Of a stretch of DNA of 52,024 bases, positions 25,383-32,190 are shown piece after piece; within the stretch, counting starts at the first letter, position 1; each line of letters starts with the position of its first letter. This DNA is from a virus. The translations under genes were made by a program, and so were the position numbers. The stretch lies in IMG/VR virus record IMGVR_UViG_3300046519_000223, positions 1 through 52,024 of that record; one strand, 5' to 3'. The notes under the pieces were generated by a model. It searched no databases. It worked only from the letters and a program-made list of their open reading frames with translations, and was not told the DNA's origin.

Positions 25383-25658
25383 CTACTTGCTCTGACTGCG
25401 CTTGATCTGGGCGTCCACCTGGTCGGCGCATGTGTCCAGCAGCTTGATGGCCTGATCCTTGAGCTCCCACACATCGCCGTTGAGGCGAAGGTCAGACTCG
25501 TCGGGGTCTACCCGCTCACACGGGATCAGCTCAGGGGCTTCCAGCCTTAATGTTTCTGTCTTTACCACTACTGGTGGCGGCTTTCCCGCGCAGGCCGTCA
25601 GGCAGAGGCTGAGCAGCCCAATCACGAACAGGCTTGCTGTTGCGCTTGAGATCTTCAA
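25383..25658 (-). CDS. Second Rz1-like outer-membrane spanin lipoprotein
   Basis: A 91-residue lipoprotein: signal plus lipobox LTAC (Cys23), then GKPPPVVVKTE, a proline-containing linker, and a helical C-terminal part with LLDTCADQVDAQIKR. It starts within the Rz-like gene (25531-25920) in another frame, overlapping it by 128 bases. With that protein it makes a second spanin pair next to the holin. Confidence 0.8.
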   Translation of the reverse strand: MKISSATASLFVIGLLSLCLTACAGKPPPVVVKTETLRLEAPELIPCERVDPDESDLRLNGDVWELKDQAIKLLDTCADQVDAQIKRSQSK

Positions 25659-25920
25659 AGTCTTTCCTCGCCTTTTTGGCTTTGTCTTCGCTGGCCTTGA
25701 TTCGCTTGTTGAGGTCGGCGGTGTAGGCGGCGTTGCGCTGGGCTTCGGCGCGGAGGGTGGTGATCGTCGCCTGGCTCTCGGTGTTAGCCGCGATGGCGTC
25801 TTGCTTGCCCTTGGCCTCGATCGTCACTTGGCCTTCAAGCGCAATGACCTGATAGTGCTGGATGCCCAGCAACAGGACGGCAACGAGCGCGATGATTGCT
25901 GCGGCGGCAAAGGCCTTCAT
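25531..25920 (-). CDS. Second Rz-like inner-membrane spanin
   Basis: A 129-residue protein: an N-terminal membrane anchor (about 3-21, AFAAAAIIALVAVLLLGI), then a coiled coil (about 30-95) and a Pro/Gly-containing end. Its ATG overlaps the holin stop, and its 3' part is shared with the Rz1-like gene. Its sequence differs from the Rz at 1383-1796, so this is not a recent duplication. Confidence 0.8.
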   Translation of the reverse strand: MKAFAAAAIIALVAVLLLGIQHYQVIALEGQVTIEAKGKQDAIAANTESQATITTLRAEAQRNAAYTADLNKRIKASEDKAKKARKDFEDLKRNSKPVRDWAAQPLPDGLRGKAATSSGKDRNIKAGSP

Positions 25921-26231
25921 AGCGAATCAACCTTGCGACCCAGGAAGCGGGTCACCAGTTCACGAATGGCTGTGACGCCAAGAAAGCCAATAGCACCACC
26001 GGCCGCGACCGAAAGGTTCGATGGCCACTCCATCCAGGCGATAACGCTACTGGCTGACAGGCTCAGGCCTCCGCAGATCAGCGCCTCGAAGATAATTCGG
26101 CGCTTACTGGTTTCTTTGGCGTCATAGAGCACGCGCAAGAGGGAGATGAGGATCGCCATAATTGCGCCCTGTAGGAGTGGATTGCTCATTGCCTCCCAGA
26201 ACTTGGCCCAGCTCTCAGGTCTGTCCGGCAT
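25917..26231 (-). CDS. Holin
   Basis: A 104-residue membrane protein starting MPDRPESWAKFWEAMSNPLLQG. It has three likely spans (about 20-38, 47-66, 73-90), a basic stretch between the first two (DAKETSKRR), and a basic C terminus RFLGRKVDSL, the pattern of phage holins of the LydA/phage_holin_3 type. The ATG at 26231 has only a poor ribosome site. It precedes the Rz/Rz1 pair. No endolysin is adjacent; the only one is 24 kb downstream at 1793-2326. Confidence 0.78.
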   Translation of the reverse strand: MPDRPESWAKFWEAMSNPLLQGAIMAILISLLRVLYDAKETSKRRIIFEALICGGLSLSASSVIAWMEWPSNLSVAAGGAIGFLGVTAIRELVTRFLGRKVDSL

Positions 26232-26325
26232 GATTGAGAATCCAATGGCTCCCTCTCGGGGAGATTGATAGATCCGACTCCAGCAGCACTCCCAGCTCGG
26301 AGCAATGGGTGTGGTGGAGCCGAAA

Positions 26326-26354
26326 ACGAAAAAGCCCCGCACAATGGCGAGGCT
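26326..26354 (-). terminator. Terminator upstream of the holin
   Basis: On the minus strand GAGCCTCGCCATTGTGCGGG forms a stem and is followed by GCTTTTTCGTTTTC. It lies in the holin leader, where lambda-type phages carry a late terminator that the antiterminator overcomes. Confidence 0.6.
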
Positions 26355-26435
26355 CATATAAAGAGTTTGAATCATTCAGACCGGAGGCAAGAGAAATTTA
26401 CTCGCACCCATACTAGGCTCAACAGGTGATAGCCA

Positions 26436-26678
26436 GTGGCCATGAGGTCCGCCGTGAAGCTCTCGAATTTTATTATCTGCTACAGCTTCAACGGGTACCG
26501 CGTCGTGTTCGCCCATCCCTCGACAACCATGACAGAGGCGGATGCTTGCTACCTCTCCTTAATTCACTCTGGCAGCAATCTTGGTTCAGGTCCGCCATGC
26601 GGCGGAACAATCAGAGCAATGCGAGATTTCGTGAGATTAAGCGGCATCACCGAAGTAACTTGGCACCGATCTTTGTAG
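26436..26678 (+). CDS. DUF6555-like small protein
   Basis: An 80-residue protein from a GTG with AGGTG upstream; an ATG two codons on is an alternative start. NFIICYSFNGYRVVFAHPSTTMTEADACYLSLIHSG resembles small Pseudomonas proteins of the DUF6555 group (tentative). It is on the plus strand between the two late-region terminators, opposite to the operon, so it may be a moron. Confidence 0.55.
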   Translation: MAMRSAVKLSNFIICYSFNGYRVVFAHPSTTMTEADACYLSLIHSGSNLGSGPPCGGTIRAMRDFVRLSGITEVTWHRSL

Positions 26679-26801
26679 ATTCTGACTGGCGCGAAAGGCC
26701 CCGCTTAATGCGAGGCCCGAAATAGGTGTGAGGGTCTTTCCCCTCCTGTCCGCCAAAGACCTGGCTGTCCTGGCTAGAGGTAAGTTCTTTTATTGCGCCC
26801 A

Positions 26802-26830
26802 CAAAAAAGCCCGACTCAATGGCCGGGCTT
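26802..26830 (-). terminator. Terminator after the Q-position gene
   Basis: AAGCCCG and CGGGCTT arms around a 10-base loop, followed by TTTTTTG on the minus strand. It ends the early transcript just after the gene at 26905-27450, corresponding to the late terminator region of lambda-type phages. Confidence 0.7.
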
Positions 26831-26904
26831 CTCCGTTGCTTCACTCCTAAACGCACGAAGGAATGACAGGATGTGTGGATAATGGCTCATTGGCTCACTG
26901 CCAG

Positions 26905-27450
26905 TCAAGCGGCTTTTGTCTCAATCAGTTCTTCTGCATCCAGCAGCGTTTGAGCGCACACCAAAGCCTCATCGACTTCACGCTCCAGCGCCTTGCGGAT
27001 GTCGCGCCGCCAGCGCTCCTGAGTTTTGATCGGGTGCGGCTCGTTCGACCAATTGTCCATCTCGTACCACCCGGCAGGCAGCACATTGGTCGAGCGTTTG
27101 CCATCTACGCCCGGCAGCTTCGGCAGTGCCCAAGTGACGACCGCGCAATGCAGGAATCGCTCGGGAGCCGGTGAGCGCATCACCTTGGTCAGTTCGGCAA
27201 TGGCGGCATGTTTGCGTTCAGTGTGCGTCGAGAACTTCGCTACCAGCACGCGCCAGTGAGCTGCCGACAGAGATTTGTGCAGACGACCGAACACCCAGCA
27301 GTCGGTCAGGAACGCAGCCTCCTTGCCGACGATCTCCCCCTTCTGCTTGGCACACTGCACCTTTGGCTCGAAGTCACAGCCGCCGGCGGAATTGATGGTC
27401 TCGGCGGCGAGCGCCCGAACAACTGCGGATACCACGTTGCGATAGGTCAT
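26905..27450 (-). CDS. Q-position protein, possible late antiterminator
   Basis: A 181-residue basic protein at the end of the early operon, directly after NinG (4-base overlap) and before a terminator, where lambda has Q. It shows GGCDFEPKVQCAKQKGE and SAAHWRVLVAKFSTHTERKHAAIAEL, and a helical C-terminal part (RKALEREVDEALVCAQTLLDAEELIE). No antiterminator motif is recognised, so the role rests on position. Confidence 0.6.
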   Translation of the reverse strand: MTYRNVVSAVVRALAAETINSAGGCDFEPKVQCAKQKGEIVGKEAAFLTDCWVFGRLHKSLSAAHWRVLVAKFSTHTERKHAAIAELTKVMRSPAPERFLHCAVVTWALPKLPGVDGKRSTNVLPAGWYEMDNWSNEPHPIKTQERWRRDIRKALEREVDEALVCAQTLLDAEELIETKAA

Positions 27451-28028
27451 GCTGCTCTCCCCTTCAGCTCTCTTGTTTTTGCCCGATAGTCGGCGGTCAT
27501 CGCCTTCAGCTCTTCGACGGTGTACTTCTTCGGCTCATGCGGACCTTCCAGCCAGTCGACTGCTTCGGCGCCGATCCGCTTCACCAGCGCGATGCGGTAA
27601 TTGACGATGTTCCCGGACAGCTGGGTGTTGCATGGCGAACACTGGCGATGGCAATTCAGCGGCTCGAAGCGCAGTGCAGGGTTGCTGCCGACGGTGCGGT
27701 AGTGCCCGGCGTCGTACTTGCCTTGGTGGTGCCGTCCGCAACTGATGCACGGCAATGCAGCGTCACGCTCACGCACCCACGCATTGAACGCAGTCTGCGT
27801 GTCCTTGAGATGCTCGGCCCGGCTCTTCAGCTTCTCCTTGCGGACCTTGATCTCTTTGCGCTCGATCTGAGCCAGCGACTTGCGAGCCTTCTCCCGGTTT
27901 TTCGGCGCATCGATGATTGCGCATGCCGGGCTGCAGACTGCCTGACCCAGCCGCGCCGGGACGAATGAGGCCCCGCACTCTGCGACTCGGCATTTTTTCA
28001 GGCGGGGTTGTTTGGCGGCGAGACTCAT
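27447..28028 (-). CDS. ninG: NinG recombination protein
   Basis: A 193-residue NinG/Rap-like protein. An N-terminal zinc ribbon (CRVAECGASF ... AVCSPAC), a charged helical middle, and an HNH-like C-terminal region CISCGRHHQGKYDAGHYRTV ... NCHRQCSPCN with conserved Cys and His. Lambda Rap aids Red-mediated recombination by resolving branched DNA. It overlaps both neighbours by four bases. Confidence 0.92.
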   Translation of the reverse strand: MSLAAKQPRLKKCRVAECGASFVPARLGQAVCSPACAIIDAPKNREKARKSLAQIERKEIKVRKEKLKSRAEHLKDTQTAFNAWVRERDAALPCISCGRHHQGKYDAGHYRTVGSNPALRFEPLNCHRQCSPCNTQLSGNIVNYRIALVKRIGAEAVDWLEGPHEPKKYTVEELKAMTADYRAKTRELKGRAA

Positions 28029-28246
28029 GCAGCCTCCCCGAACATTTCCAGTTGACCGTGCGGAGGATCGAGGTAGGTCATCGCACGGCGATTCGCCATG
28101 CTCTTGCGGAAGGCTGCGCGCTCCAGACGGCGATCAGCAGAGCCTGCGCCGTTGCACCGGTAGAAGGCCAGGTTTGAGCGAGCTCGGCCAGACCAGAATT
28201 GGCGATTCGCTTTCGGACACAGACTGATTTCTTCGAGAGTCGTCAT
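28025..28246 (-). CDS. Small protein between ninB and ninG
   Basis: A 73-residue basic protein, MTTLEEISLCPKANRQFWSG ... PHGQLEMFGEAA. It overlaps ninB and ninG by four bases each, so all three are translated together. No family is recognised; the position suggests a Nin-region accessory protein. Confidence 0.7.
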   Translation of the reverse strand: MTTLEEISLCPKANRQFWSGRARSNLAFYRCNGAGSADRRLERAAFRKSMANRRAMTYLDPPHGQLEMFGEAA

Positions 28247-28713
28247 GCAGCCTCCTTGCTCAGCAAATCGGTGAAGACCACGCCTTGGCTGGTGAAGAAC
28301 GCGGCGATGCGGTCGGTGTAGGCCACGCCCTGGGCGCGGTTGAACAGGCTGGTAACGGGGAATCCGTCAGGACCGAACAGCTTGCACTCGCCCATCATGG
28401 CCAGCTTCTCCTCGTAGGGCAGATGGCGCATGACTCGGTACCACGCTGCTTGGAACCCCGAGTCCTCGTTCAGCAGGATCTGCACGCCGAAGTGCAGTTT
28501 GCAGTACCGGCGAGCGTCGGCCGCGTCGCCGATCTGGGTCATTTCGGCGATGCGCTTGTACATCCCAAACCACAACGAGTTCTGATCGAGCGTGCGGTCC
28601 TTGCCCGGGCGCATAGAGACCACGACGAACTTCTTGTCGCGGTACATGGTGGTCAGGCAGCTGATGGCCTCGGAGAGCTTGGCCGGGCTGTTGACGCTGA
28701 TTTTGTCGCTCAT
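28243..28713 (-). CDS. ninB: NinB recombination mediator
   Basis: A 156-residue NinB/Orf homologue. KFVVVSMRPGKDRTLDQNSLWFGMYKRIAEMT is a family signature, followed by YCKLHFGVQIL. Lambda Orf binds single-stranded DNA and helps load the annealing protein, which fits the RecT and exonuclease genes at 42.5-44.1 kb. Confidence 0.9.
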   Translation of the reverse strand: MSDKISVNSPAKLSEAISCLTTMYRDKKFVVVSMRPGKDRTLDQNSLWFGMYKRIAEMTQIGDAADARRYCKLHFGVQILLNEDSGFQAAWYRVMRHLPYEEKLAMMGECKLFGPDGFPVTSLFNRAQGVAYTDRIAAFFTSQGVVFTDLLSKEAA

Positions 28714-28805
28714 GCCGTCACCGCCATTGTGATCAGGACGCAGAACACGCCAATGGCGAAACCGGCAAAGGTGCAGGCCAGTGTGTTTGCGGATTTAGGA
28801 ATCAT
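28710..28805 (-). CDS. 31-residue membrane peptide coupled to ninB
   Basis: The start at 28805 is within TGATG, overlapping the DnaC-like stop, with GAAGGAGG upstream; the stop overlaps the ninB ATG. The peptide MIPKSANTLACTFAGFAIGV and on is one membrane span. Perfect coupling on both sides argues that it is real. The function is unknown. Confidence 0.6.
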   Translation of the reverse strand: MIPKSANTLACTFAGFAIGVFCVLITMAVTA

Positions 28806-29611
28806 CAGAAACCCTCCTTGCCGCGCTGAGATTCCCACTCGAACGGAATGACGATTACCCCGCCCTCCCGCAGACGATCCGCACACCGCTCGCCGATGGC
28901 GGCCGGCAGTGCCTTGGCGTCCAAGTTCGAAACGATCACCGTCGGGCGCTGTTCCTCGTACCGACCGTTGATGATTGCGAATAGCGTTGTCAGCTCGAAG
29001 TCGCTGGGCTTTTCCTTGCTAACGCCGATCTCGTCGAGGATGAGCAGCGACGGACTGACGAGGCTCGACAGGATCTGGCTTTCGCTCTGCTCGCTGGTCC
29101 GGTCGTACGTGGCGCGGATCGCTTGCAGCACGGCGCCGACAGTGCGGTACACGGCGGTGGCGCTCGATCTGGCCATGATCTCGTTTGCGATGGCCACGGA
29201 CAGGTGAGTCTTGCCAGTGCCAGGCTTGCCCAGCAGTAACAGGCAACGGCCCGACTCGGCGATCAGCGAGAACTCAGCAGCGTACCGGCGGCAGGTGTTC
29301 AGCGCCTTGTGCTGCTCGGCGGTGGTGGCCATGTAGCCTTCGAAGGTTTTGCCAGCGAAGCGCTTCGGGATCAGCGCCGAGCCAAGCTTGCGCTCCATGG
29401 CCATGCGGAGCATCAGCGCCTTACTTTGGCGCTCAGACTCTTCCGTCGCTTCCTGGGCAATGCGGGAGCACTCGGGGCAGCCGGTCTTCAGCTCGCGGCC
29501 GATGACCGAGAAAATCTTCTGCTCGAATTCACCGTGGGTTTCGCAATCGGCGGGCTGGATGCGAGTTCCTGGCGGAAGCTCGGGGGTCGGTTGTACTGGT
29601 TCAGAACGCAT
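28805..29611 (-). CDS. DnaC-like helicase loader
   Basis: A 268-residue AAA+ ATPase. Walker A G128-KPGTGKT135, Walker B LLILDE (189-194), and a zinc-ribbon-like N-terminal part (Cys23, His26, Cys45, Cys48). It fills the lambda P place, loading host DnaB at the phage origin with the O-like initiator upstream. It overlaps the O-like gene by 11 bases. Confidence 0.9.
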   Translation of the reverse strand: MRSEPVQPTPELPPGTRIQPADCETHGEFEQKIFSVIGRELKTGCPECSRIAQEATEESERQSKALMLRMAMERKLGSALIPKRFAGKTFEGYMATTAEQHKALNTCRRYAAEFSLIAESGRCLLLLGKPGTGKTHLSVAIANEIMARSSATAVYRTVGAVLQAIRATYDRTSEQSESQILSSLVSPSLLILDEIGVSKEKPSDFELTTLFAIINGRYEEQRPTVIVSNLDAKALPAAIGERCADRLREGGVIVIPFEWESQRGKEGF

Positions 29612-30464
29612 AGCTACCGTCCTCCCGCTGGATCAGTCCGTCGGTGTAGTTGCGGTCATCGAAGCCGGTGTGACGGGACTGAGCGACCGGTGCCGGGGCC
29701 GACTCGGCCATGCGCTTGATCACCCAGGACGCCTTGAATCCCTGCCACCCAGAAGTCAGCGCCTCGGTGATCGCGTCGGCGGCGGTGATCCCGGCTTCGA
29801 CGCACTTGGCCAGTTCAGCGTTGACGGTTGACCAGACGGTTGCGGTGACGGCGGCGCGCTTGGCCTTGCGCTGGGTTAGCCAGTCGGCCAGCAGTTGTTC
29901 AGGGACGTTGTGCGGGTTGTCGGCCAGCAGCTGGGTCATGCCGAACGGAGCCTTGCGATCAGGCTTCGGTTGTTCCGGTTGCTCTTGGGGCGGATTAATC
30001 TCTTCCGAAGGAAGAGTTAATAGGGGTTCTTTCTTTGTATAAAGAAGGCAAGTTGCCGTTTTGGTCTCACTCGCATCAGGTCTCAGTGAGACGATTTGGG
30101 CTGAGTGAGACGATTTGGTCTCAGTGAGATTTACAGGTTTTTCCTCATAGAAGGACCACTCGCGAATAGGGGAAATCCCGATATCACCTCGGCTCCCCCC
30201 TACACGAAAAATGATTCGACGCTCAAGGAGATGACTGATCGCTTTCGACGTGACGTCTCGGCGCATGTTGGTCTGCTTGCCGATATCGTCGGCGGTCAGG
30301 CGCTTGGTTTCGAGTTGATAGCCGATGGTCTGCCGTGCAATGGCCATGAGAACGCGCAGTTCGCGCGCTGGCAGGTCAACCGTAGCCAAAGCCTCCATCA
30401 GGCTGTTGTCCATACGGGTGAATCCCCTGCTGCTGTTCAGCTGGATAATGTTGTCGGGAGGCAT
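29601..30464 (-). CDS. O: O-like replication initiator
   Basis: A 287-residue initiator. The N-terminal part (NIIQLNSSRGFTRMDNSLME ... LPARELRVLMAIARQTIGY ... DIGKQTNMRRDVTSKAISHL) is a Phage_rep_O-type winged helix that binds origin repeats. The middle (about 110-160) is encoded by the iterons and is low in complexity. The C-terminal part probably binds the DnaC-like loader. Confidence 0.88.
   Translation of the reverse strand: MPPDNIIQLNSSRGFTRMDNSLMEALATVDLPARELRVLMAIARQTIGYQLETKRLTADDIGKQTNMRRDVTSKAISHLLERRIIFRVGGSRGDIGISPIREWSFYEEKPVNLTETKSSHSAQIVSLRPDASETKTATCLLYTKKEPLLTLPSEEINPPQEQPEQPKPDRKAPFGMTQLLADNPHNVPEQLLADWLTQRKAKRAAVTATVWSTVNAELAKCVEAGITAADAITEALTSGWQGFKASWVIKRMAESAPAPVAQSRHTGFDDRNYTDGLIQREDGSYAF
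30000..30135. other. Replication origin within the O-like gene
   Basis: Three 19-bp repeats start at 30079, 30098 and 30117, each with TCTCAGTGAGA or a close variant; a degenerate fourth begins at 30063. To their left are an AT-rich stretch (30017-30060) and a perfect 7-bp-arm palindrome CTCTTCC-GAA-GGAAGAG (30000-30016). Iterons beside an AT-rich segment inside the initiator gene are the lambda origin layout. Confidence 0.8.
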
Positions 30465-30494
30465 TACATGGCTCCCTGAGAACGAATTTTGAGG

Positions 30495-30530
30495 CGCGAC
30501 ACGTTTTGCGAGTAATGAAAATGTGTCGCG
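30495..30530 (+). promoter_or_regulatory. 36-bp dyad element, copy A
   Basis: CGCGACACGTTTTGCG, ten bases, then AAATGTGTCGCG, with CGCGACAC/GTGTCGCG arms. It is 31/36 identical to copy B at 25345-25380. It lies 30 bases upstream of the O-like gene and upstream of a possible plus-strand promoter, so it could control either. Confidence 0.7.
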
Positions 30531-30545
30531 GCATTAGTTGGGGTA

Positions 30546-30638
30546 TTTACAGAAGCGCTAGAACTCTGCATGATTCGCCTCACAGATGCTTTACGTTGTA
30601 CGCAGTTGAAGAAACCACCGGGCCTGGTGGTTTTTTTT
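30546..30638 (+). ncRNA. Possible OOP-like small RNA between O and CII-like genes
   Basis: A TTTACA / 17 bases / CATGAT promoter (30546-30574) would start a transcript near 30581 that ends at a perfect hairpin, AACCACC-GGGCCT-GGTGGTT, with T8 (30613-30638). The RNA of about 58 bases runs against the CII-like and O-like genes, exactly where lambda encodes OOP RNA. It stops about 30 bases short of the CII-like 3' end. The -10 match is only moderate. Confidence 0.45.
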
Positions 30639-30668
30639 CGCCTGCTGTTTGTTGGAATTCAGTTTTCA

Positions 30669-31094
30669 TCAGGCAGCCTTCAGCGATTCGCGCAGCACGT
30701 GCAGCGCGTCGATGGCTTCCTGGATGGCTTTGTCGCCCTGGGCTTTTTCGTGCTGACTGATGTGGTTGTCGGCGGTGGCGTCGAAGATCAAACGACCCAC
30801 GTCGCCGCATTCGGCGGTCAAATGGCACAGCGCAACCATCAGCGGTTTCGCTGCCGGGCGCTCACGCTCCACCAGGTCAAACCCGAAGCGATCCGCCCAG
30901 GCCGCCAGCGGGCGGAAGTCACGAGTGAACGCCATGATCCGATCAAGCTCGGCAACGTTCATGTTGTGGCTGTCATAGTCGGGGTTGGCTTTCTGGGCCA
31001 ACAGGGTGCGAGACGTGAAGCTCGCGCCTTCCGCGATCTTCTTGGTGCCGTGCTCGTCGACTACGTCGTAGATGGCTCTCATCAGTGATTGCAT
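30669..31094 (-). CDS. CII-family phage regulatory protein
   Basis: A 141-residue DNA-binding protein of the Phage_CP76/CII-like type: SLMRAIYDVVDEHGTKKIAEG at the N terminus, FTSRTLLAQKANPDYDSHNM (helix-turn-helix) and AFTRDFRPLAAWADRFGF. GGGGTG precedes the ATG. It lies between Cro-side genes and O, as cII does, so it probably decides between lysis and lysogeny. Palindromic operators stand upstream at 31193-31261. Confidence 0.85.
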   Translation of the reverse strand: MQSLMRAIYDVVDEHGTKKIAEGASFTSRTLLAQKANPDYDSHNMNVAELDRIMAFTRDFRPLAAWADRFGFDLVERERPAAKPLMVALCHLTAECGDVGRLIFDATADNHISQHEKAQGDKAIQEAIDALHVLRESLKAA

Positions 31095-31192
31095 GTAACA
31101 CCCCGAAAATCGTTACGTGGCGTCGAGCCACTACTTTGGAGAAACTCTGTTCATCAACTGATCAGGGACGAATCCATGACCTTCTGTTCTTC

Positions 31193-31261
31193 TTGGCCCC
31201 TTATTAGGTGCCAACTCCGCTTGGCCCAATCGCTACTGCGCTGGCCCCTAATAAGGGGCCA
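31193..31261. promoter_or_regulatory. Paired palindromic operators upstream of the CII-like gene
   Basis: TGGCCCCT-AATA-AGGGGCCA (31242-31261) is perfect. TTGGCCCCT-TATT-AGGTGCCAA (31193-31214) has one mismatch and the central bases inverted. A TTGGCCCAA site (31221-31229) lies between. Two matching dyads in a short leader make a repressor target; the binding protein is not known. Confidence 0.7.
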
Positions 31262-31266
31262 GACCG

Positions 31267-31518
31267 TTACCTCACGGGGAAAATTGAAACCACGTTTCCT
31301 GTCTGCGCCTCTTGTGCGCAGTGATCAGCGAGGCGTCTTCGCAAGGTTGTTTTATCCGCTGCGAGGCGAGCAGCACTGCGCCGCTCGACCGCCCGCTCTG
31401 TCATTTGCAAAATCCGGTCAGCGAGTTGATCCATGCCGATACCAACCTCGTCAGCCCAGCGCTCAAGCTCGTCCTTCTCGTCCTGCGTGTACTGCCCTGC
31501 TTCGGGTATTGCGGACAT
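31267..31518 (-). CDS. Small helical protein in the early regulatory region
   Basis: An 83-residue protein, MSAIPEAGQYTQDEKDELER ... HCAQEAQTGNVVSIFPVR, rich in charged helix. GGAGGAGG precedes the ATG at 31518. It lies between the RHH-like gene and the operators. It may be a small regulator; no family is recognised. Confidence 0.65.
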   Translation of the reverse strand: MSAIPEAGQYTQDEKDELERWADEVGIGMDQLADRILQMTERAVERRSAARLAADKTTLRRRLADHCAQEAQTGNVVSIFPVR

Positions 31519-31540
31519 TGGTGCCTCCTCCATGGCCTAC

Positions 31541-31894
31541 TCAGGCGCTAAGTTTCTTGTCGTTAACCTGGGAAATCGTGTCCTGCTCTCGCCTGGCTTT
31601 CAGAGCCGCACGTATGAGGTCGCGAACTAGCGCGCCAGGCTGAATTTTCAGCTCGCGGGCCAGTTCGCCCAGTGCTGGAAAGCCGTCCAGCTCGTCCGAT
31701 TCGCTGTCATCGATCAACGGGAAGTACCCGTAATCCTCCTTGAACCGCAGAGCCGCCAACGTGAGGTCGCGAACCAAGGCGCCCGGCTGAATCTCACGCG
31801 CTAACGCTTCCACCTGGAGAGCGGCGTAAGCGGCGTCATTGAGGCGCGACTTCAGCTGGTGGGTGTTGCGATGCGTCTTGTTTTTGTAGGCCAT
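31541..31894 (-). CDS. Ribbon-helix-helix-like protein with an internal repeat
   Basis: A 117-residue protein. THQLKSRLNDAAYAALQVEA then IQPGALVRDLTLAAL has the strand-helix-helix order of an Arc/CopG-type fold. The helical part recurs later as LARELKIQPGALVRDLIRAAL. A tandem or pseudo-dimeric DNA-binding protein is the likely reading. The ATG at 31894 has GGAAGTG; the open frame upstream overlaps the Cro-like gene and is not used. Confidence 0.68.
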   Translation of the reverse strand: MAYKNKTHRNTHQLKSRLNDAAYAALQVEALAREIQPGALVRDLTLAALRFKEDYGYFPLIDDSESDELDGFPALGELARELKIQPGALVRDLIRAALKARREQDTISQVNDKKLSA

Positions 31895-31929
31895 TGGTTC
31901 ACTTCCGCATTCAGGGTGGCGACTGAGGG

Positions 31930-32169
31930 TTAAGCGGCGGCTTTCTTTGGGTGGGCTTCTGCGAGCAGCCAAGACGGCTCGAACGGCTTCCCCTTTGCGG
32001 CAGCTAATGCAGCAATCCGTTCTGCGTAGCGCGTCTCGCCGGTGTATTCGGTGCGTGGCAGGCAATCAGCGGTAAGCCACTTGTAAACGGCCCGAGGAGA
32101 CTTTCCGCAAGCCAGCGCAACCACTGGCACGCCGCCAGCGTCATCTATCGATTTCTTGAGCGGCCGCAT
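31930..32169 (-). CDS. Cro/YdaS-type repressor
   Basis: A 79-residue protein, MRPLKKSIDDAGGVPVVALACGKSPRAVYKWLTADCLP, with a Cro/YdaS-like helix-turn-helix and a Lys/Ala C terminus. GGAGG precedes the ATG. It diverges from CI across a 38-base gap containing operators, which is the usual cro/cI switch. Confidence 0.85.
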   Translation of the reverse strand: MRPLKKSIDDAGGVPVVALACGKSPRAVYKWLTADCLPRTEYTGETRYAERIAALAAAKGKPFEPSWLLAEAHPKKAAA

Positions 32170-32190
32170 AAGGCCTCCGGGTCAATTATG

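Larger units (their letters stand above)
30465..30668. other. Intergenic region between O and CII-like genes
   Basis: 204 bases with no protein gene. It holds the 36-bp dyad copy A, a possible plus-strand promoter and a T8 terminator. Confidence 0.6.
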
